Assembly: GCA_030620095.1 (NCBI GenBank)
Contig: JAUTXW010002103.1
Coordinates: 3,592,001-3,656,000, forward strand
Direction: 5' to 3'
From: Kuschelorhynchus macadamiae
Taxonomy: Eukaryota; Arthropoda; Insecta; Coleoptera; Curculionidae
DNA length: 64,000 nt
Part shown: piece after piece, positions 1 to 11,879 of the stretch
Position numbering within the stretch: position 1 is the stretch's first letter
How the letters are laid out: every line of letters begins with the position of its first letter
Program-made: the position numbers and the translations under genes
Notes under the pieces: model-generated
Told to the model about the DNA's origin: nothing
The model's input: the letters and a program-made list of their open reading frames with translations, nothing else
Database searches by the model: none

Positions 1-529
1 TGTTTGTGGTTGGCATTTTTTTTATATTTATCTAAATACAGTGCTGCTCCTTAATATTCTACTCGCCTCTTTTTTTCTGAACTAGTCAAGATAAAAATAA
101 GGAAGAAAATACTTGAGTTTTGTAAATTTTCAAGAATTTTTTCTCTTTTATGTAAGATCTGGTAATAGGTAATTTTAATTATGGTTGAAAAACCTCTTCA
201 AAACATTTACTAGTCGACCCTCTTTCTATTAAGTTACTTCAACTGAATTAAAGAACTGCACTATATATTGGCAGAGATCCAGTTACCTATCTGAACACTA
301 ATTATTAGAATTTACATATTTTTTAACATAAAACAAACTTACTAATCTTTGTAAACAAAGTTTAGTATGGGAATTATTAAATTATTCCATAAAAACATAT
401 CTATTGCATTAAAATATATTTAATAAACACTTTTTCCCCTTCCCTGTATTGTAAGCAACCTATTTTGACACTGCTTTGACAGACGTAAGTGAAAGTTACT
501 CGACAAGGTATTGGTTGCCCTTAATGACA
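1..529. other. AT-rich stretch, no gene seen
   Basis: No open frame with recognisable protein similarity and no clear repeat structure was seen. The DNA is AT-rich like the rest of the intergenic sequence here. Confidence 0.5.
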
Positions 530-551
530 GGATGTAAGTCAACTTACATCC
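530..551. repeat. perfect 10-bp hairpin
   Basis: GGATGTAAGT and its reverse complement ACTTACATCC are separated by only two bases. The core GGATGTAA/TTACATCC recurs in the inverted repeat at 1713-1810, on the other side of the recombinase relic. The two may be related ends of one element. That link is inference. Confidence 0.55.
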
Positions 552-859
552 CTAGGGAAATAATAATCTAAAATTATTATAAGTAGCTTTAATTTTTGAT
601 TTCATCAACATATTACAAAAATCTGCTGATATTAATTGAAATGAATATTAATGGTACAATTATTAAAATTATTCACATTATTAACAATATTTGGAAACAC
701 ATTTTCTCGTTTCTTCTCTATATGTATTACATTTTCTGACTACACAGATCCTTCATTTCTAACTAATGTTTCTGTCACTGTTGAAGCAATGCAGAGACTT
801 CTGGCTGGGTCTTATTGTATAAAATTTTATTCGCTACTTCCTTTTTATTATTGAGGCTC

Positions 860-1485
860 TCAGCTACGTACCATGCCGCTTTCCATTTTGATATCGGAAA
901 AAGAAGCGCGAGTTAATAATCGTCATGTGGGATCTTATATCAATGTACTTTTGAATTATTTTGAAATGACAAACCTGAGTGTCGTCACTTTTTGTCACTA
1001 TAAATGTACGTGACATTCCATTTTTGGAGTCAGGAATGGTCACAATTATGACTTCTTGACTTATCTTGACATTGTCCATTTTCATTTCACAGAGTTTATT
1101 AGAACAGAACGCTCAAACAACTCCCATTACCATTACGACCTTCATCAATAAATATATATCATCGGGGGGCTTCAAGCATGAACATATTCACATCTTCCCT
1201 GTTAAACACATTCGATTTTTGGGTTTATAACCATCATTTTTTCTTTTAAAAAATGCTCGAAGTTTTGGATACTTAGAAATATCTATATTTTCCTGATGGG
1301 GACTTCAATACAGCACTTTTTTGGTGGAAATACGCCAAAAACAAGGTTTCTGAGACTGCAGTAGCCATCTTGCTTTGGCACCAATTCTTAAAGGATGTAT
1401 ATGCTGCTTCGTACCTTTTTTTTCGACTTTTCCCGTAGTAGAGATAAACAAGCAATATTCGCTGATTCTTCTATGTCTGAAACAT
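860..1485 (-). pseudogene. Crypton-like tyrosine recombinase, broken
   Basis: Reading the minus strand across frameshifts gives a protein of the insect Crypton/phage-integrase-like type. It opens with an ATG at 1485 (MDVSDIEES...). A SAM-like N-terminal part follows (YEAAYTSFKNWCQSK ... SETLFLAYF), then a helical linker (KYPKLRAFFKRKNDGYKPK, then PPDDIYLLMKVVMVMG). The start of the catalytic domain comes next (MKMDNVKIS ... VTIPDSKNGMSRTFIVTK) and ends near YQNGK. Tyrosine recombinases use an R-H-R-Y set. The region where the first Arg belongs is degraded by a stop (GVV, stop, AFCSNKLCEM). The C-terminal His, Arg and Tyr part is absent. It is therefore a dead, 3'-truncated copy. Family assignment rests on remembered motif patterns, with no search run. 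Confidence 0.6.
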
Positions 1486-1712
1486 CCATTTTGTACACAT
1501 AGAATCAAACAATTCGACTTATTCAAACTTTTCGCTATGAATCGTCAACTTGACGTTGATAAAATAAAAACTGCTTATGTTGCTCTGGCAACGGATCATG
1601 GCTGCCTTCATAATTTAATGAGAATGCTATCGAATGTAATGATAATGAAAATCCAAAAATATATCCAGCATTTTCTTGTAAACATACGATACAGGGAGGG
1701 GGAAAAATGTTA

Positions 1713-1810
1713 TATACTATATGGGATGTAAGTACATTTACCAGTGGAGGACGAGTTTGCGCCCGAGCGATAGCGAGGGCTGGCAAAAAAGTTACATCCC
1801 TTATAGTATA
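1713..1810. repeat. 98-bp unit with 19-bp inverted ends
   Basis: The left arm TATACTATATGGGATGTAA (1713-1731) matches the reverse complement of the right arm (1792-1810) at 18 of 19 positions. The spacer is GC-richer and contains a near-palindrome (GCCCGAGCGATAGCGAGGGC). It lies just upstream of the recombinase relic. It could be a small MITE or the end of the larger element. Confidence 0.6.
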
Positions 1811-1959
1811 AATAACTATTTCTTGCCTAGCATCATTATTATAAATATGTCAAATTTCAAGTGCTGCCAATTTGGTTGTATACTCTGTTGTCAGATTGAG
1901 TCATTTATTCTTACGGGATTTATATAGTATTTTTTTGAAAAATATGTATAACCCAGAAG

Positions 1960-2330
1960 TATAAATAAGGTGTATTTTGAATAGGTATCCCAGAACTTCT
2001 TGTAAGCCATTGTTTCAAATTCTTAAATTTAACAGCACCATCACTGTACTTCTTACGCCTCATTATGTTTGTAAAGAAGCATGAAGCATTGTTTCAAACC
2101 ACCCAGGACTTGTATGGCAAGGACATGAGAGTTCAGACAAGAAACTCGCTGGATCTAAGGATACCCCTCCATAACTCCAGTTTCCTCACCAAGGGCCCTC
2201 ACTTTAGGGCTATTAGGGCATTCAACTACCAAATGAAATTAAAAAGATTGGTTCGGAGAAGGTTTTCAAGCGTGCAGTAACTGAATATCTTCTATATAAG
2301 TGTCTTTACACATTCAAGTTTTGGACTGAA
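1960..2330 (+). pseudogene. LINE reverse transcriptase C-terminal tail, relic
   Basis: The translated sequence has the typical end of Jockey/CR1-type LINE ORF2. It runs from LLTAPSLYFLRLIMFVKKH through VQTRNSLDLRIP to a conserved N-(K)LP-EIKKI block. That last block is reached only after a frameshift near 2233. Only about 120 residues are present and no RT core is left. Confidence 0.55.
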
Positions 2331-3957
2331 AAAAGTTTCTTTTCAATAGTATATATATTTTCTATAACTATAGAACTTTATCAAAAAGAATACTTAAACT
2401 CCCTGACAATGCCTTTTTAATAAAAATTATTAAAAGTAAAGGATATATGAGAATGTCAAAGTTTGTATGTTAATTATAATAATATGCATTTAAAAAAGTT
2501 TTTTGGAAATCGAATTTCTAATTTTTTGTATTTTTATCGGAATAAACATTTCAGTAGTACCTAATTTCCAAAATAAAATTTGCATAATATGCAGTAGTTT
2601 TTAAGAAAAAAAAGATCTGAAAATGAATGTTTTGCTAATTTAATTAATTAATCAGTTTTTGTTGTTACAGCAGACTCATCGTCAATATTACTGATTTCCA
2701 TTGTGGTAAAATATTTTGAACAGAAATAAAGATGTCTAAACAATATTTAAAAGTGGTTAAATCGTTCACATAGCATTTGTTTGTATGGAAATTTGTATAC
2801 ATGCGTTCCTTTGCAACCGCACAGTTGCCAAGCATAAGGAAAATAAATAGTTTTAAAGTGGTTATATCTTAATAACATAACGCAAACCGTATCTCGCTAT
2901 CTTTCTTTGTTTGGAAAATGTGATGAATTTTCCGAACGTCGCCACTTTTCACGAAAATCGTCCATTTTTTTTAACACTTGTGATGGTATTATCGTGTTAT
3001 AGACTGATTCTTTCTGGATTGAATTGTGCAAACCGCATCTACTTGTCTTTTAAACGAAAAAAGTTATGCGTTTTTCCGCGAGACATTACAAAATTGCAAT
3101 TTTTTCAGATTTTGCGCGGTTTTTGGATTGATATATTTCACAGTTAAAAAAATGTGGTAAAAAAGCGTTCTCCCCACGAAATAATGATCATATGATAGAA
3201 AATTTTTCGTTTTTTTATGGTATTGAATTATTATATAAACGAAGTTTGAACAAAATCTAGTAACAAACAAATTTTCGAAATTTTTGCATGGATTTGGAAA
3301 TATTTTCGACCGGAAAATAATTGTTTTTTTGGAAAAATGCTTTAGAAGTATACGTTTCTATATGCATTTTGACCTAAGAAAAGAATTGAACATATTAATA
3401 TTGACGAGGGATAAACATTTTCGGATATATGACTAAATTTTCACTTTGGAAAATATTTTTCCACATTTTCTGTCAATATGGCTTGATCATGTTAGAAGAT
3501 GTTTTAAAGTGGCTATTTCTTAATAAAATAACGCACTACATCTCGCTATGTTTCTTTGTTTGGGTATTATGATGAATTTTCCGAACCTCTGCACATTTAA
3601 TCTAAATCTACTTCGAACGACTTTCTGAGATTTATAGTTTTTGGGGTATGATTTTTATTATGGACTGTCGTTTTTCGCGGATTATGGTAGGGTAAAAATT
3701 CAACCATACACCATAGGACCAAATCGATGTTTTTTTCGATTTTTATGATATCGAAATTTTTGTATACATTTACATGCAAAATATTTTCATAAATACTTCC
3801 CGACAACTTGATTGTGTGTTGATATTATGTCAGGAAATAGCAGTTTGGATATAAACGTCTCAATCGATGAACAGTGCAGCAATTGTTATTAATACATGGT
3901 ATATTGGACCGTGCACTAGATAGAAAAGGAAAATAGAAATAGTTATTTACTAAACAA
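2331..3957. other. non-coding stretch with a diverged direct repeat
   Basis: No gene seen. Two diverged copies of a segment of about 100 bp lie at about 2855-2950 and 3502-3600. Both share a block reading roughly TTTTAAAGTGG, then ATCTCGCTAT, TTTCTTTGTTTGG and GATGAATTTTCCGAAC. This points to an old interspersed or tandem repeat of about 650-bp period. Short frames here have no recognisable protein character. Confidence 0.5.
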
Positions 3958-4263
3958 GTGCGGAAAATGGTACTTTTCCGCACGCGACAGCAGTTGTCAA
4001 GGGCGGAAAAAACACTTTACGCATGTGTTAGGTACAACATTTTTCCTACGATCGATATAGTCCTCAGATAAACGTCAATTAGGTTAGAGTTCAATAGTAA
4101 TATAAGTAATTACAAAAATTATTGAACTTCTTACAAAAAAAATACTTACTTTGCAGTGTTATTGGCTGTTTTAGGCTGGGTGATTTTTTTTTTCGTAAGG
4201 AAAAGGTGTACTTTCCGCAGGATAAATCCTTTTCCGCACGATCGTAGGAAAAATAATTTTGCT
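3958..4263. repeat. foldback/MITE-like repeat
   Basis: A perfect hairpin GTGCGGAAAA/TTTTCCGCAC lies at 3958-3983. TTTTTCCTACGATCG near 4040 is matched in inverted orientation by CGATCGTAGGAAAAA near 4240. Further copies of TTTTCCGCAC occur inside. There is no coding capacity, so this is probably a small non-autonomous DNA element. Confidence 0.5.
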
Positions 4264-4452
4264 AAAACCCAATCAACAACGAAACTATCCGAAAATCAAC
4301 CGACATCAGATCTGTGATCAGCGCCCAAAAAAAATCGTACGGGTTAATAGTAACTAAATGCTTGAAACGTTGTAGAATCTGTTATAAAATGTAACTATAA
4401 ACATATATATTTTTTAACAAAAAATTACTATATAAATCCTGTAATACAATAC

Positions 4453-5033
4453 AGCCCGCTACTCACTATTCGTCCGTACGTTCATTCGTCTGCGTAGTGT
4501 GGAGGGTCCGTTTCATCCGTTCGATTCGTTGCGCGGCGATGCCGTCTTTTGGGCGAGTAATTAAGTAAGCTTTGACCTCGGTGAACCATTCGTCCTAATC
4601 AAATCTTTTGTTTTTTATGTATTTTCAAACAGTGAAGACACATGAAATTCATGTGAACTTATAAAATAAAAATTTATGAATAGTGTGGATGAAATATTCA
4701 TCCATTCGTTGATTCGCCCATTGGTTCATTCACATGAATGGATGAATCGAACGGAATAGTGAGTAGCGGACTTGATAATGACCCAATCTGTGTTTACAAA
4801 CATATTTTTCTAAAAAGATGTTTGTGCAATAATTTAATACTCTTCATCAATTTTTATTTAATACTTTCGCAAATAAAAATACATAAAAAACAAAAGATTT
4901 GATTCGGACGAGGTCAAAGCCTACCTGATTATTCGCTCAAAAGACGGTATCCCCCGCAACGAAACGAACGGATGAACCGGATTCTCCACACTATGCAGAC
5001 GAATGGACGATTAGTGAGTAATTGGCTTTACCA
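4453..5033. repeat. large imperfect inverted repeat (foldback element)
   Basis: The arm at about 4453-4640 matches the reverse complement of about 4858-5033. Shared landmarks in order include ATTCGTCTGC.TAGTGTGGA, CATCCGTTCG, GACGGCAT-like, TTTTGAGCGAATAAT-like, GCTTTGACCTCG and AATCAAATCTTTTG. A second inverted pair, CCGCTACTCACTATTC (near 4458) and GAATAGTGAGTAGCGG (near 4755), nests inside. It looks like two overlapping foldback units built from the same end sequence. No protein is encoded. Confidence 0.7.
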
Positions 5034-6059
5034 AAGTTCTTTTGCATTCTCATTGCAATATAATATGTTCTTATAAATAAAATTATATCATCTAGACTTA
5101 GGCCCAAGTTCATTATTGTTCTAGTTTTCTTTAATAAATACATTAAATCTTGTATATTTATAAATTCTGCCATATCATTGTACAGTTTCTCTTTAAGGCT
5201 TGTCTAATAAATGTGTTAAAGGTTAGATTGTAAATTTTAAAATTAAATTAAATGACTACACAGGCCAAGGTTCCTATTTGTTCTCTTCTCTCCAGTCCAG
5301 TACATGTAAAATATTTAATATTAAAGTGGTAAAAATTATTGGAGGGAATAGATTATTAGTATTAGATTGTTTATTCAGTTTTTAAATTAATGGAAGTGTG
5401 AAAAGTATAGAACTTTAAAAATATATTTATTCATTTTATATATAATTTTACATTTATTACAGTTGTTACTATACTATGTAGTTAAATTGTAATTTTTTGG
5501 AGTTATTTAAACAGCATGCGTAAGTGAAATTTTTAAATTAATTTCACATATCCCCAGTAGTCTGAGTCATTAGTAGGGAAGAAACTCTTATTCATTCAAT
5601 ACTGAGTTTTGTGTATTTGCTAACATAACTTATTTACAAATATGTGAATTGATGATGTTAAATATATTTTATTAATGGAATCAAGGGATTATATCAACAC
5701 ACTTTTTTTTGGAGTTTTCACCATTTTGCTGACAGGGGCGAGTTGGGGGGGTTGATCTCTTGAATGTCCTTATAATCTCAGTATAAGATGCAGTCACCTG
5801 TAAATATATTAAACCAACAAATGGAGAAATTACTAAATTAGAGAAAATTGCAATTTATTTTTTTATGTTCTCCAAGTATTGATTTTATTTTGTGATTTCT
5901 AGAAATATTTAACAATGTGGCATAACAATGACAAATTATTAGAATATTGTAAGGAACTTACATTTAGTTTTTCTGTTTGACAAATCCAATCTGTATTTTT
6001 AAATGTGATTGCCGTTCACTTTGAGTTTTATCACCACCAATTTATTTATGAAATACATT
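5034..6059. other. AT-rich stretch, no gene seen
   Basis: No recognisable coding region, RNA gene or repeat structure was found by eye. Confidence 0.45.
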
Positions 6060-6290
6060 ATAAATGCCCTCTTTTACTTCTCCGAAAAAGATAGATTCAT
6101 TATTTTTACGCACAGTTCGGGTCGCATTTCTGCAATTGTATGACAAATATTAGCGTTCAGCTTATGAATAGTGAGTTTGTTGGCATAAATATAAACCCTA
6201 CCCTACAAATAGCCCTAGAGAAAAAAGTCTAAGGATGTAAAATCGTATGATCTTGGTGCCCAATTCAGACAGTCCTTCTTCAACCGGTAA
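6060..6290 (-). pseudogene. mariner-like transposase C-terminal fragment
   Basis: On the minus strand the frames give a proline-rich RSPDLTPLDFFLWGY-like block (read here as RSYDFTSLDFFL-GYL). A charged helix follows (KLTIHKLNANICHTIAEMRPELC). This matches the third catalytic Asp region and the C-terminus of insect IS630/mariner-type transposases. Stops and a frameshift interrupt it. Nothing of the N-terminal two thirds is present. Confidence 0.5.
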
Positions 6291-8586
6291 TTAGTTGGCT
6301 TATTTGTATATTTTGTTATGTGTTGTCTTAGTAATTTTAAACTATTTTCTGTCTTCTAGTCTACCCTGGTGAGAAGGGGCGACACATATTGTAATATAAA
6401 ACTACTGCCATAGAAATAAATATGTGTTTTGTTGTTCCAAAATTAATGTTTTTTTTTAATTGTCGTTTTTATGTATCCATTAAATTCTACGAAAATTTCG
6501 AGTGGATACCAAAATTTCTGTCAAAAATATGGCTTGCAAACTAGGTTACTTGTCTGATCCGGAGATTGAGACATTTTTGAAAAGGTATAAACTTTTTTTA
6601 GCAACAAATTAAATATGCAGCCTGCTTTTAAAACTGAATTAAAAGTCAATACACCTCTTTATTTTAATAATACCCCAACAAATAAAAACTAATAAAACTG
6701 CAAAATCAGTACAAAAACAATTCTGCTTAAATATAAAAGTTGAGATTACCGCTAAACATTAAAACTTTATTAAAACTGAAATGTAATTAATATTTTAATA
6801 AATCAATTGAGTTGCTTTTTGAAAAAAAAACCTGTAATCACCATACTGTAATTTAATAAGAAGTAACACTTAAGTGCTCACTGGCTTGACGAATAGAATT
6901 GCAGATCAGTTATTTGACTTAAGAGATATTATGCTAGATAGATTAAAAGGCAAAAACTTATTTTCATAATTCTCTTGTTTTTAACCTTTCTTGAAACCGG
7001 CCTGGAGAACGTATGTTAAAACAATAGAATAGAATAATTTCAAAACGCGGAAAGTTCGCGTCAAACCCAATCTAATCAACTGCCAGTTACTGAAAACCAC
7101 AAAACTAGGTAAAATAAGCTAAAATTCACATTCCATCAAACAGACTGAAGACTTCCAGTCTAGAGCACAAAATGCAAAAAGATCTAGAAACCTGAACTGA
7201 GAAATAAACCAGAGTTAGTATGTTTCCTGTATCGGGTTTCTGAAATTGTATAATATTCGAAAACCTGCTGTAATATATGTAAACGTGTTATATACAGTTG
7301 TGTTCCACAAGAACTTTTGTGCGTTTCAAAAATTTGAATCATGTAAGCACCAATATACGCACCGTATACGTTCAGCCGACTCTTAATTGTGACTTTCAGA
7401 GAATTTCAAATTAATTAATAGACGAAAAACCGAAAATGATACGAAAATCTGTTCGATATAGTTCGAAGAAACCTAAGTGTGTTCTAAAGACGTTTAAAGT
7501 TTATCTAGAACCTTTGGTCTGGAGTCTTCCGGCTCATATCGTCGAAGGCAGACCTCTGTGTTATTAACATAAGTGATTCCACATGTTCGGTTTTGCTGCT
7601 TTGTTTCAGGGGGAAGAGGGAGACTCAACCGCTCAGAGTGGAAACTAACGACCCCGCTAGAAAAGGAGCAGACGCTGTGAACGTGTGAGGCCTAGTTGTT
7701 CCTGCATTCTATCCCGTTCGTCTGCCGCAGTTCTACATAGAATATTAGCGTAATGGCCGCTATGTAGCGGGAGTGAGAGGGGTAAGGGGATAGCTTGAAA
7801 AAAAGGTCATCTCGTGAAATCATTAGTACTCCCAAGCGGCATCTAGTGGAAGCCAAGGTACATTTCAAAAAGTTAAATGAAAGATTCGGGGTGTTTCGGG
7901 AGCTCAGAGCTCGTCATCCGGACATCCTACCGTATTGGGCTGGAGAATGGCGATGAAAGCAAAAAAGTGGCAGCCGACTCCATATTGAGAAAGAAAGGTA
8001 CAAAGTACGTTTTGACACAACGACACAGCCCCTTACAAAAATCCCACCAGGTCAAATTTCGCAAGACCCGGCTTTTTTAAATCTGCTAATAGTAAACTGT
8101 TGCACATGAGTGGCTGCTCGTGGAGTTAAGAACGTGTGAAGCGCATTGTGCACAGGGCCGCAGGCAAAAATAACGGCACTGGCGAAAATATTTCTGGGTG
8201 CCACGCCCAAAATGGCTATTTTTTAACCTTTTCATGATGTTTAGCTATTATCTATAGCTTTGGAGCGTTTTTTAATACTTAGGGGAAATAATATGAATTT
8301 ATAAGATTTTAATATATTTTTTTGTTCTTAAAAAAGAGTTATGTACCTATATCTTAAAGCTAATTTCGATTCGATTCGATCGATGCAAAACTGCTTTCGC
8401 CTCCGATGATCCGAACGCACTAATTTACATTAATTCTATAACAAGTGAATAACCCCTGCAGTCTGCAGCAGCAGTTTTATGCTGCTCCCATCTATTTGGA
8501 TATTCACCATTGGGTTGCCGTAAACAAAACTAAGCGTGAAAGCCGGCGCGCGGGGGGAGTCTGATACGGAATTTGTTACGGCTGGT
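6291..8586. other. no gene recognised; GC-richer from about 7560
   Basis: 6291-7560 is featureless AT-rich DNA. From about 7560 to 8586 the base composition rises and CpG becomes common. A 67-codon open frame on the plus strand (7877-8080) has no recognisable domain and no similarity I can name. I do not call it a gene. The compositional shift may mark an unrecognised repeat. Confidence 0.4.
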
Positions 8587-9044
8587 CAGTGTTGCCAGAA
8601 CATTTTGATAAATGGTAATATAAAGGCATTCGAACAGGTAATAGATTTCTAAGAAAAGTAACAAATTCTTATTAAAGATTAGTTTAGCAGAATAGAACAC
8701 TTTGCTTTAGAAAACGAATACGGTGATTCGGTCATTGAGCCATTCTCCAGCGGCGGATTTAAAATTTTACCTAGGGGGGGGGCACATAATATTTATGGAG
8801 TTAGGGACCGAACGGAGAACCCAACAATAAAAACACGTATATTTTGTTGATTATTCCTATTATTATTATTTATTTATTTTTCATAACATTATTTACGTAG
8901 CCTACAAAAAATAAATATGTCTGTCTCTCCAAAATAAAGGTTTATTCCAGAAAATAGAATTTTATTGAATATTTAAACATTTTATTAAGCCGACATTAGT
9001 ATTTTTTGTACTTAATTTATAAACATTTCATTTAGCAGTTATTT

Positions 9045-9415
9045 TGTTCCGCCATATTAGATTAACACAAACATTTTATAGTTTATACATATATTACACT
9101 TTATTTTGGGTGAATTTTGCAGTTTCTAAATAATGGTTTTTTTACATCTTGTGAAACCGCAATTTTGTTTCGCCATATAAGGTTTTTACTTAAGTGTAAC
9201 CAGTTCATCCCCTTATGATCCTTGATTTTTGACCAAAGTTTAAAGTCAATCGGATTAGTAGTTTTTGAGCTATGCCGCGTACAGGCAGACCGACAGACTG
9301 ACAAAAGTGGGAGTTTATGTTTTCGGGGTTCTAGGATCCTAAAACGCAAAGATCTGCAAAAATCTCAAAGGGTGACTTTTTCATGTTTACAGTATTTTCC
9401 TTTACGAGGGAGGTA
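9045..9415 (+). repeat. interspersed repeat family R1, copy 1
   Basis: This copy contains the family landmarks GCCATAT.AG after TTTTGTT.C, CAGTTCATCCCCTTATGA, AGTTT.AAGTCAATCGG, TAGTAGTTTTTGAGCTATGCCGCG, an ACAGGCAGACCGACAG block and GATCTG.AAAAATCTC. The same landmarks recur near 11.0-11.9, 13.4-14.4 and 22.3-22.9 kb. No protein is encoded. Confidence 0.6.
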
Positions 9416-9537
9416 AAAACTAAAAAAAAAAAGTTTCAGGCATACGACAAAATAAACCAACCTTGCTTATATTCCTCTATAAAGGACGGACCGACAACTG
9501 AACTCTACCGCTAGATGGCAATTGTATAAATTTAGGA

Positions 9538-9906
9538 TTAAAATTGTCTATATACGCTCATAGTGTTCATGTAGTAGTATTCATGTAATGTTAGATCTCC
9601 GTCTTTTCCTGTTAGTTTAGCAAAACTATCCAAGGGATTGTTTACCAGCTTATTGTGTACAATATTGTGACTGTTTCTGTGACGTCCGCCAACTAAAGCA
9701 TCCGAGAATAGAGCATAATATTTGCATATTAACCCCATTTTTTCTTTGGAAAATACCAACCATTCATGTCTTTTTAAATGTCCATGATTTGCTCGACGTC
9801 TTACCTCACGCCCTCTCTTTGTATGTATGGAACAGGGAAACTCAAAGTTAATATCCCGAGCCCAGTGATTTTTTAATAACTGGAAACTAGTAATGTCAAT
9901 ATCCAT
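9538..9906 (-). pseudogene. hAT transposase N-terminal fragment (ZMYM1-like)
   Basis: A 122-codon frame resembles the TTF-type zinc-finger entry region of hAT transposases annotated as ZMYM1-like or 52-kDa-repressor-like. HEWLVFSKEKMGLICKYYALF fits the usual W-x-x-Y/F-S-x-x-x-x-G-x-x-C-x-x-C pattern, with the second Cys replaced by Tyr. Then NKLVNNPLDSFAKLTGKDG and LTLHEYYYMN follow. The RNase-H-like catalytic domain and the dimerisation region are missing. It lies inside the inner hAT element, which agrees with its ends and target duplication. Confidence 0.6.
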
Positions 9907-10326
9907 TTTTCTAATATTGGATAGGTATATATAATTGGGCCACTGACCTGCTTTTCATGCTAGAAATGTCCGATTCATTTTCCCCTGTAGCCTCATTTCG
10001 TTATTTCCTTTCTGCCCTCCTTCGTTTAAAATAATTAAATAGGTTATTTACAGGTTTGTTAGCCAAATTAATCTTTGACATTATGAAGTAAAAATCTAGT
10101 CCTCGATTGCACAGTTGAAACGCCCATATAAAGTAATATATGAAATATTAGACTATTGCACTTATCACCAATTACGCGCCCCCCCTGCCATTCTCTCCTA
10201 AATATACGTTTTTTTTTTATTTCGAATTCAGTAAAAAGGTAATAGATTTCATCAGAAGGTAAAAAAGTAATAAATCTCTCCAGAAGGTAACAGATCTGTT
10301 ACAATTGTAATAATCTGGCAACACTG

Positions 10327-11039
10327 CTGCTGATTGTGATTCCTCAACGGGTCGCTCTTATGAAAAGGTGTTCAGTGCGGTACGTTTTTAAGTCATTTCT
10401 TTTTGAGTATCTAACGCACTAGTTTTGATAGAAAATAATGGTATAATTAAGTAAATAATTTGAATTTGATTTGAAAACATACATTATTTTTATAATAAAA
10501 ATGTAGATAATAAAATGCTTAATATTTTAAAAATATTTTTATTTTTAACTAAATTGATTGGAAAATGTAGGTGAAGCGGCGCTTCACCCGCGTTCCCTGG
10601 CGAGCCGCCACTGGCATACATTACATTTTCTTTAATTCGATAGGACCACGGTTGAGTATAGATGCTATCAAGATGAAAATTGAAAACCAAATGCGTGTAT
10701 TTTTTTTCTGGTATATCTGAATATGGTTACGTTTATAAGAGCCAAGTTATATCATTCTAAAAAGAGATGGACTTAATGGCAAAGCTATAAGGGTTTATGT
10801 TTTGATGGAGCTCTATGAGATAAAAGTCACGTCAAATTAAAAAAAAAAACATACTATTTGGTAATAATTATACAAATTTTATAAACTGTAATTTATTTTG
10901 ATTTTTTAAAATTATTTCCAAACAACTAAACTTAAAGCGACCATACTTTAGGCAGGACAGTCCAGCAATGAGAAATAGTTTCCTGCATTTTTAGCTTCTT
11001 AGAATAATAGCAACTAACACAAAAATGAACCAAAGATAC
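10327..11039. other. non-coding, with a lone hAT-like end
   Basis: No gene seen. A near-perfect palindrome GTGAAGCGGCGCTTCAC (10571-10587) is followed by GCCGCCACTG at 10604-10613, which looks like the right end of another hAT element. No matching left end (CAGTGGCGGC) was found. Confidence 0.4.
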
Positions 11040-11879
11040 AAAAATACATTTTGTTCCATCATATTGGATTTACTAGTTTCTGCCTATGCCACACCCGATT
11101 TTTGGGCATAATAAGTAGTTTTTATATTAACAGACACCGTCATTTTGTTATGCCATGTTGAATTCGTACCAGTTTATACCTATATACATATCACATTTAA
11201 TATTTCTGCAAAATTTAAAGTCAATTGAATAAGATTTTTTTTCGCCATCTGGAATTCGGACAACTTTACCTCTAAATCACACTTAATGTTTGCACAAAAT
11301 TTGAAAATTTTCTAATAAGTAGTTTTTTTTTCAATCTGATTTCTTCAATATTTTATTAGGCTGCTAGTTTGTTTTGCTATCTTGGATTCATACTGAAAGG
11401 TTACCAGTTCATTCCTATGTAACACTCGATTTTTGTGCAAAATTTGAAGTAAATTGGATTCTTTTTTTTCGTAATAGTATTTTTAAGGTTTTCTAGGCAG
11501 CCATCTTCCAGAATATTGGAATTTTACTAAAATAATACCAGGTCATCCTCATAACAATTCATTTTTGAATAAAGATTGAAGCCAGTCTGGTAAGTAGTTT
11601 TTAAGCTATGCCACGAACTGACAGACGGACCGACGGAAATGATAAAACATATTTTTTGGCATGTAGGGACGTTAAAACGTGAAGACATTTAAAAACCTGA
11701 ATTTTTTTTACTATTACAAACATTTTATCCTGGCCGCTATTTTGAATTAGTACTGCAATTTTACTAGTTCATCTCTATACCACAATTAGTTATGATACGC
11801 AATTTGAAATAAATCAACAAGTAGTTTTTCAGGCTGAATTTTTAATAATTTTATTAGGCTGTTTTATTCCGTACTCAAA
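11040..11879 (+). repeat. interspersed repeat family R1, copy 2 (several units)
   Basis: The landmark GCCATTTTGTT..GCCAT..TGGATT, followed by CCAGTTCATCCC and TTTTTGTGCAAAATTTGAAG, recurs about every 100-130 bp. The stretch includes the GCCACGAACTGACAGACGG block near 11610. It is interrupted at about 11880-13352 by a minus-strand LINE, after which family sequence resumes. Confidence 0.6.

Larger units (their letters stand above)
8748..10187. mobile_element. inner hAT element with perfect 8-bp target duplication
   Basis: The element starts CAGCGGCGGATTTA and ends CGCCCCCCCTG. It is bounded by identical 8-mers CCATTCTC (8740-8747 and 10188-10195), the target-duplication length of hAT transposons. 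Both ends carry a run of G/C about 20 bp in. At 1440 bp it is too short for a full transposase. It keeps only a fragment on the minus strand (9538-9906) plus a piece of an interspersed repeat near 9045-9415. It is an internally deleted, non-autonomous copy. Confidence 0.75.
8587..10326. mobile_element. outer hAT-type non-autonomous element, split by a second hAT
   Basis: The terminal inverted repeats CAGTGTTGCCAGA (8587-8599) and TCTGGCAACACTG (10314-10326) match perfectly over 13 bp and fit the hAT CAGNG end rule. The flanking 8-mers CGGCTGGT and CTGCTGAT agree at 6 of 8 bases, as expected for an aged 8-bp target duplication. Without the inner insertion the element is about 290 bp with no gene, so it is a MITE. 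Confidence 0.75.

Noticed and set aside
7877..8080. 67-codon open frame in the GC-richer stretch
   Set aside because: No recognisable domain, no supporting splice or promoter context, and its length is expected by chance at this base composition.
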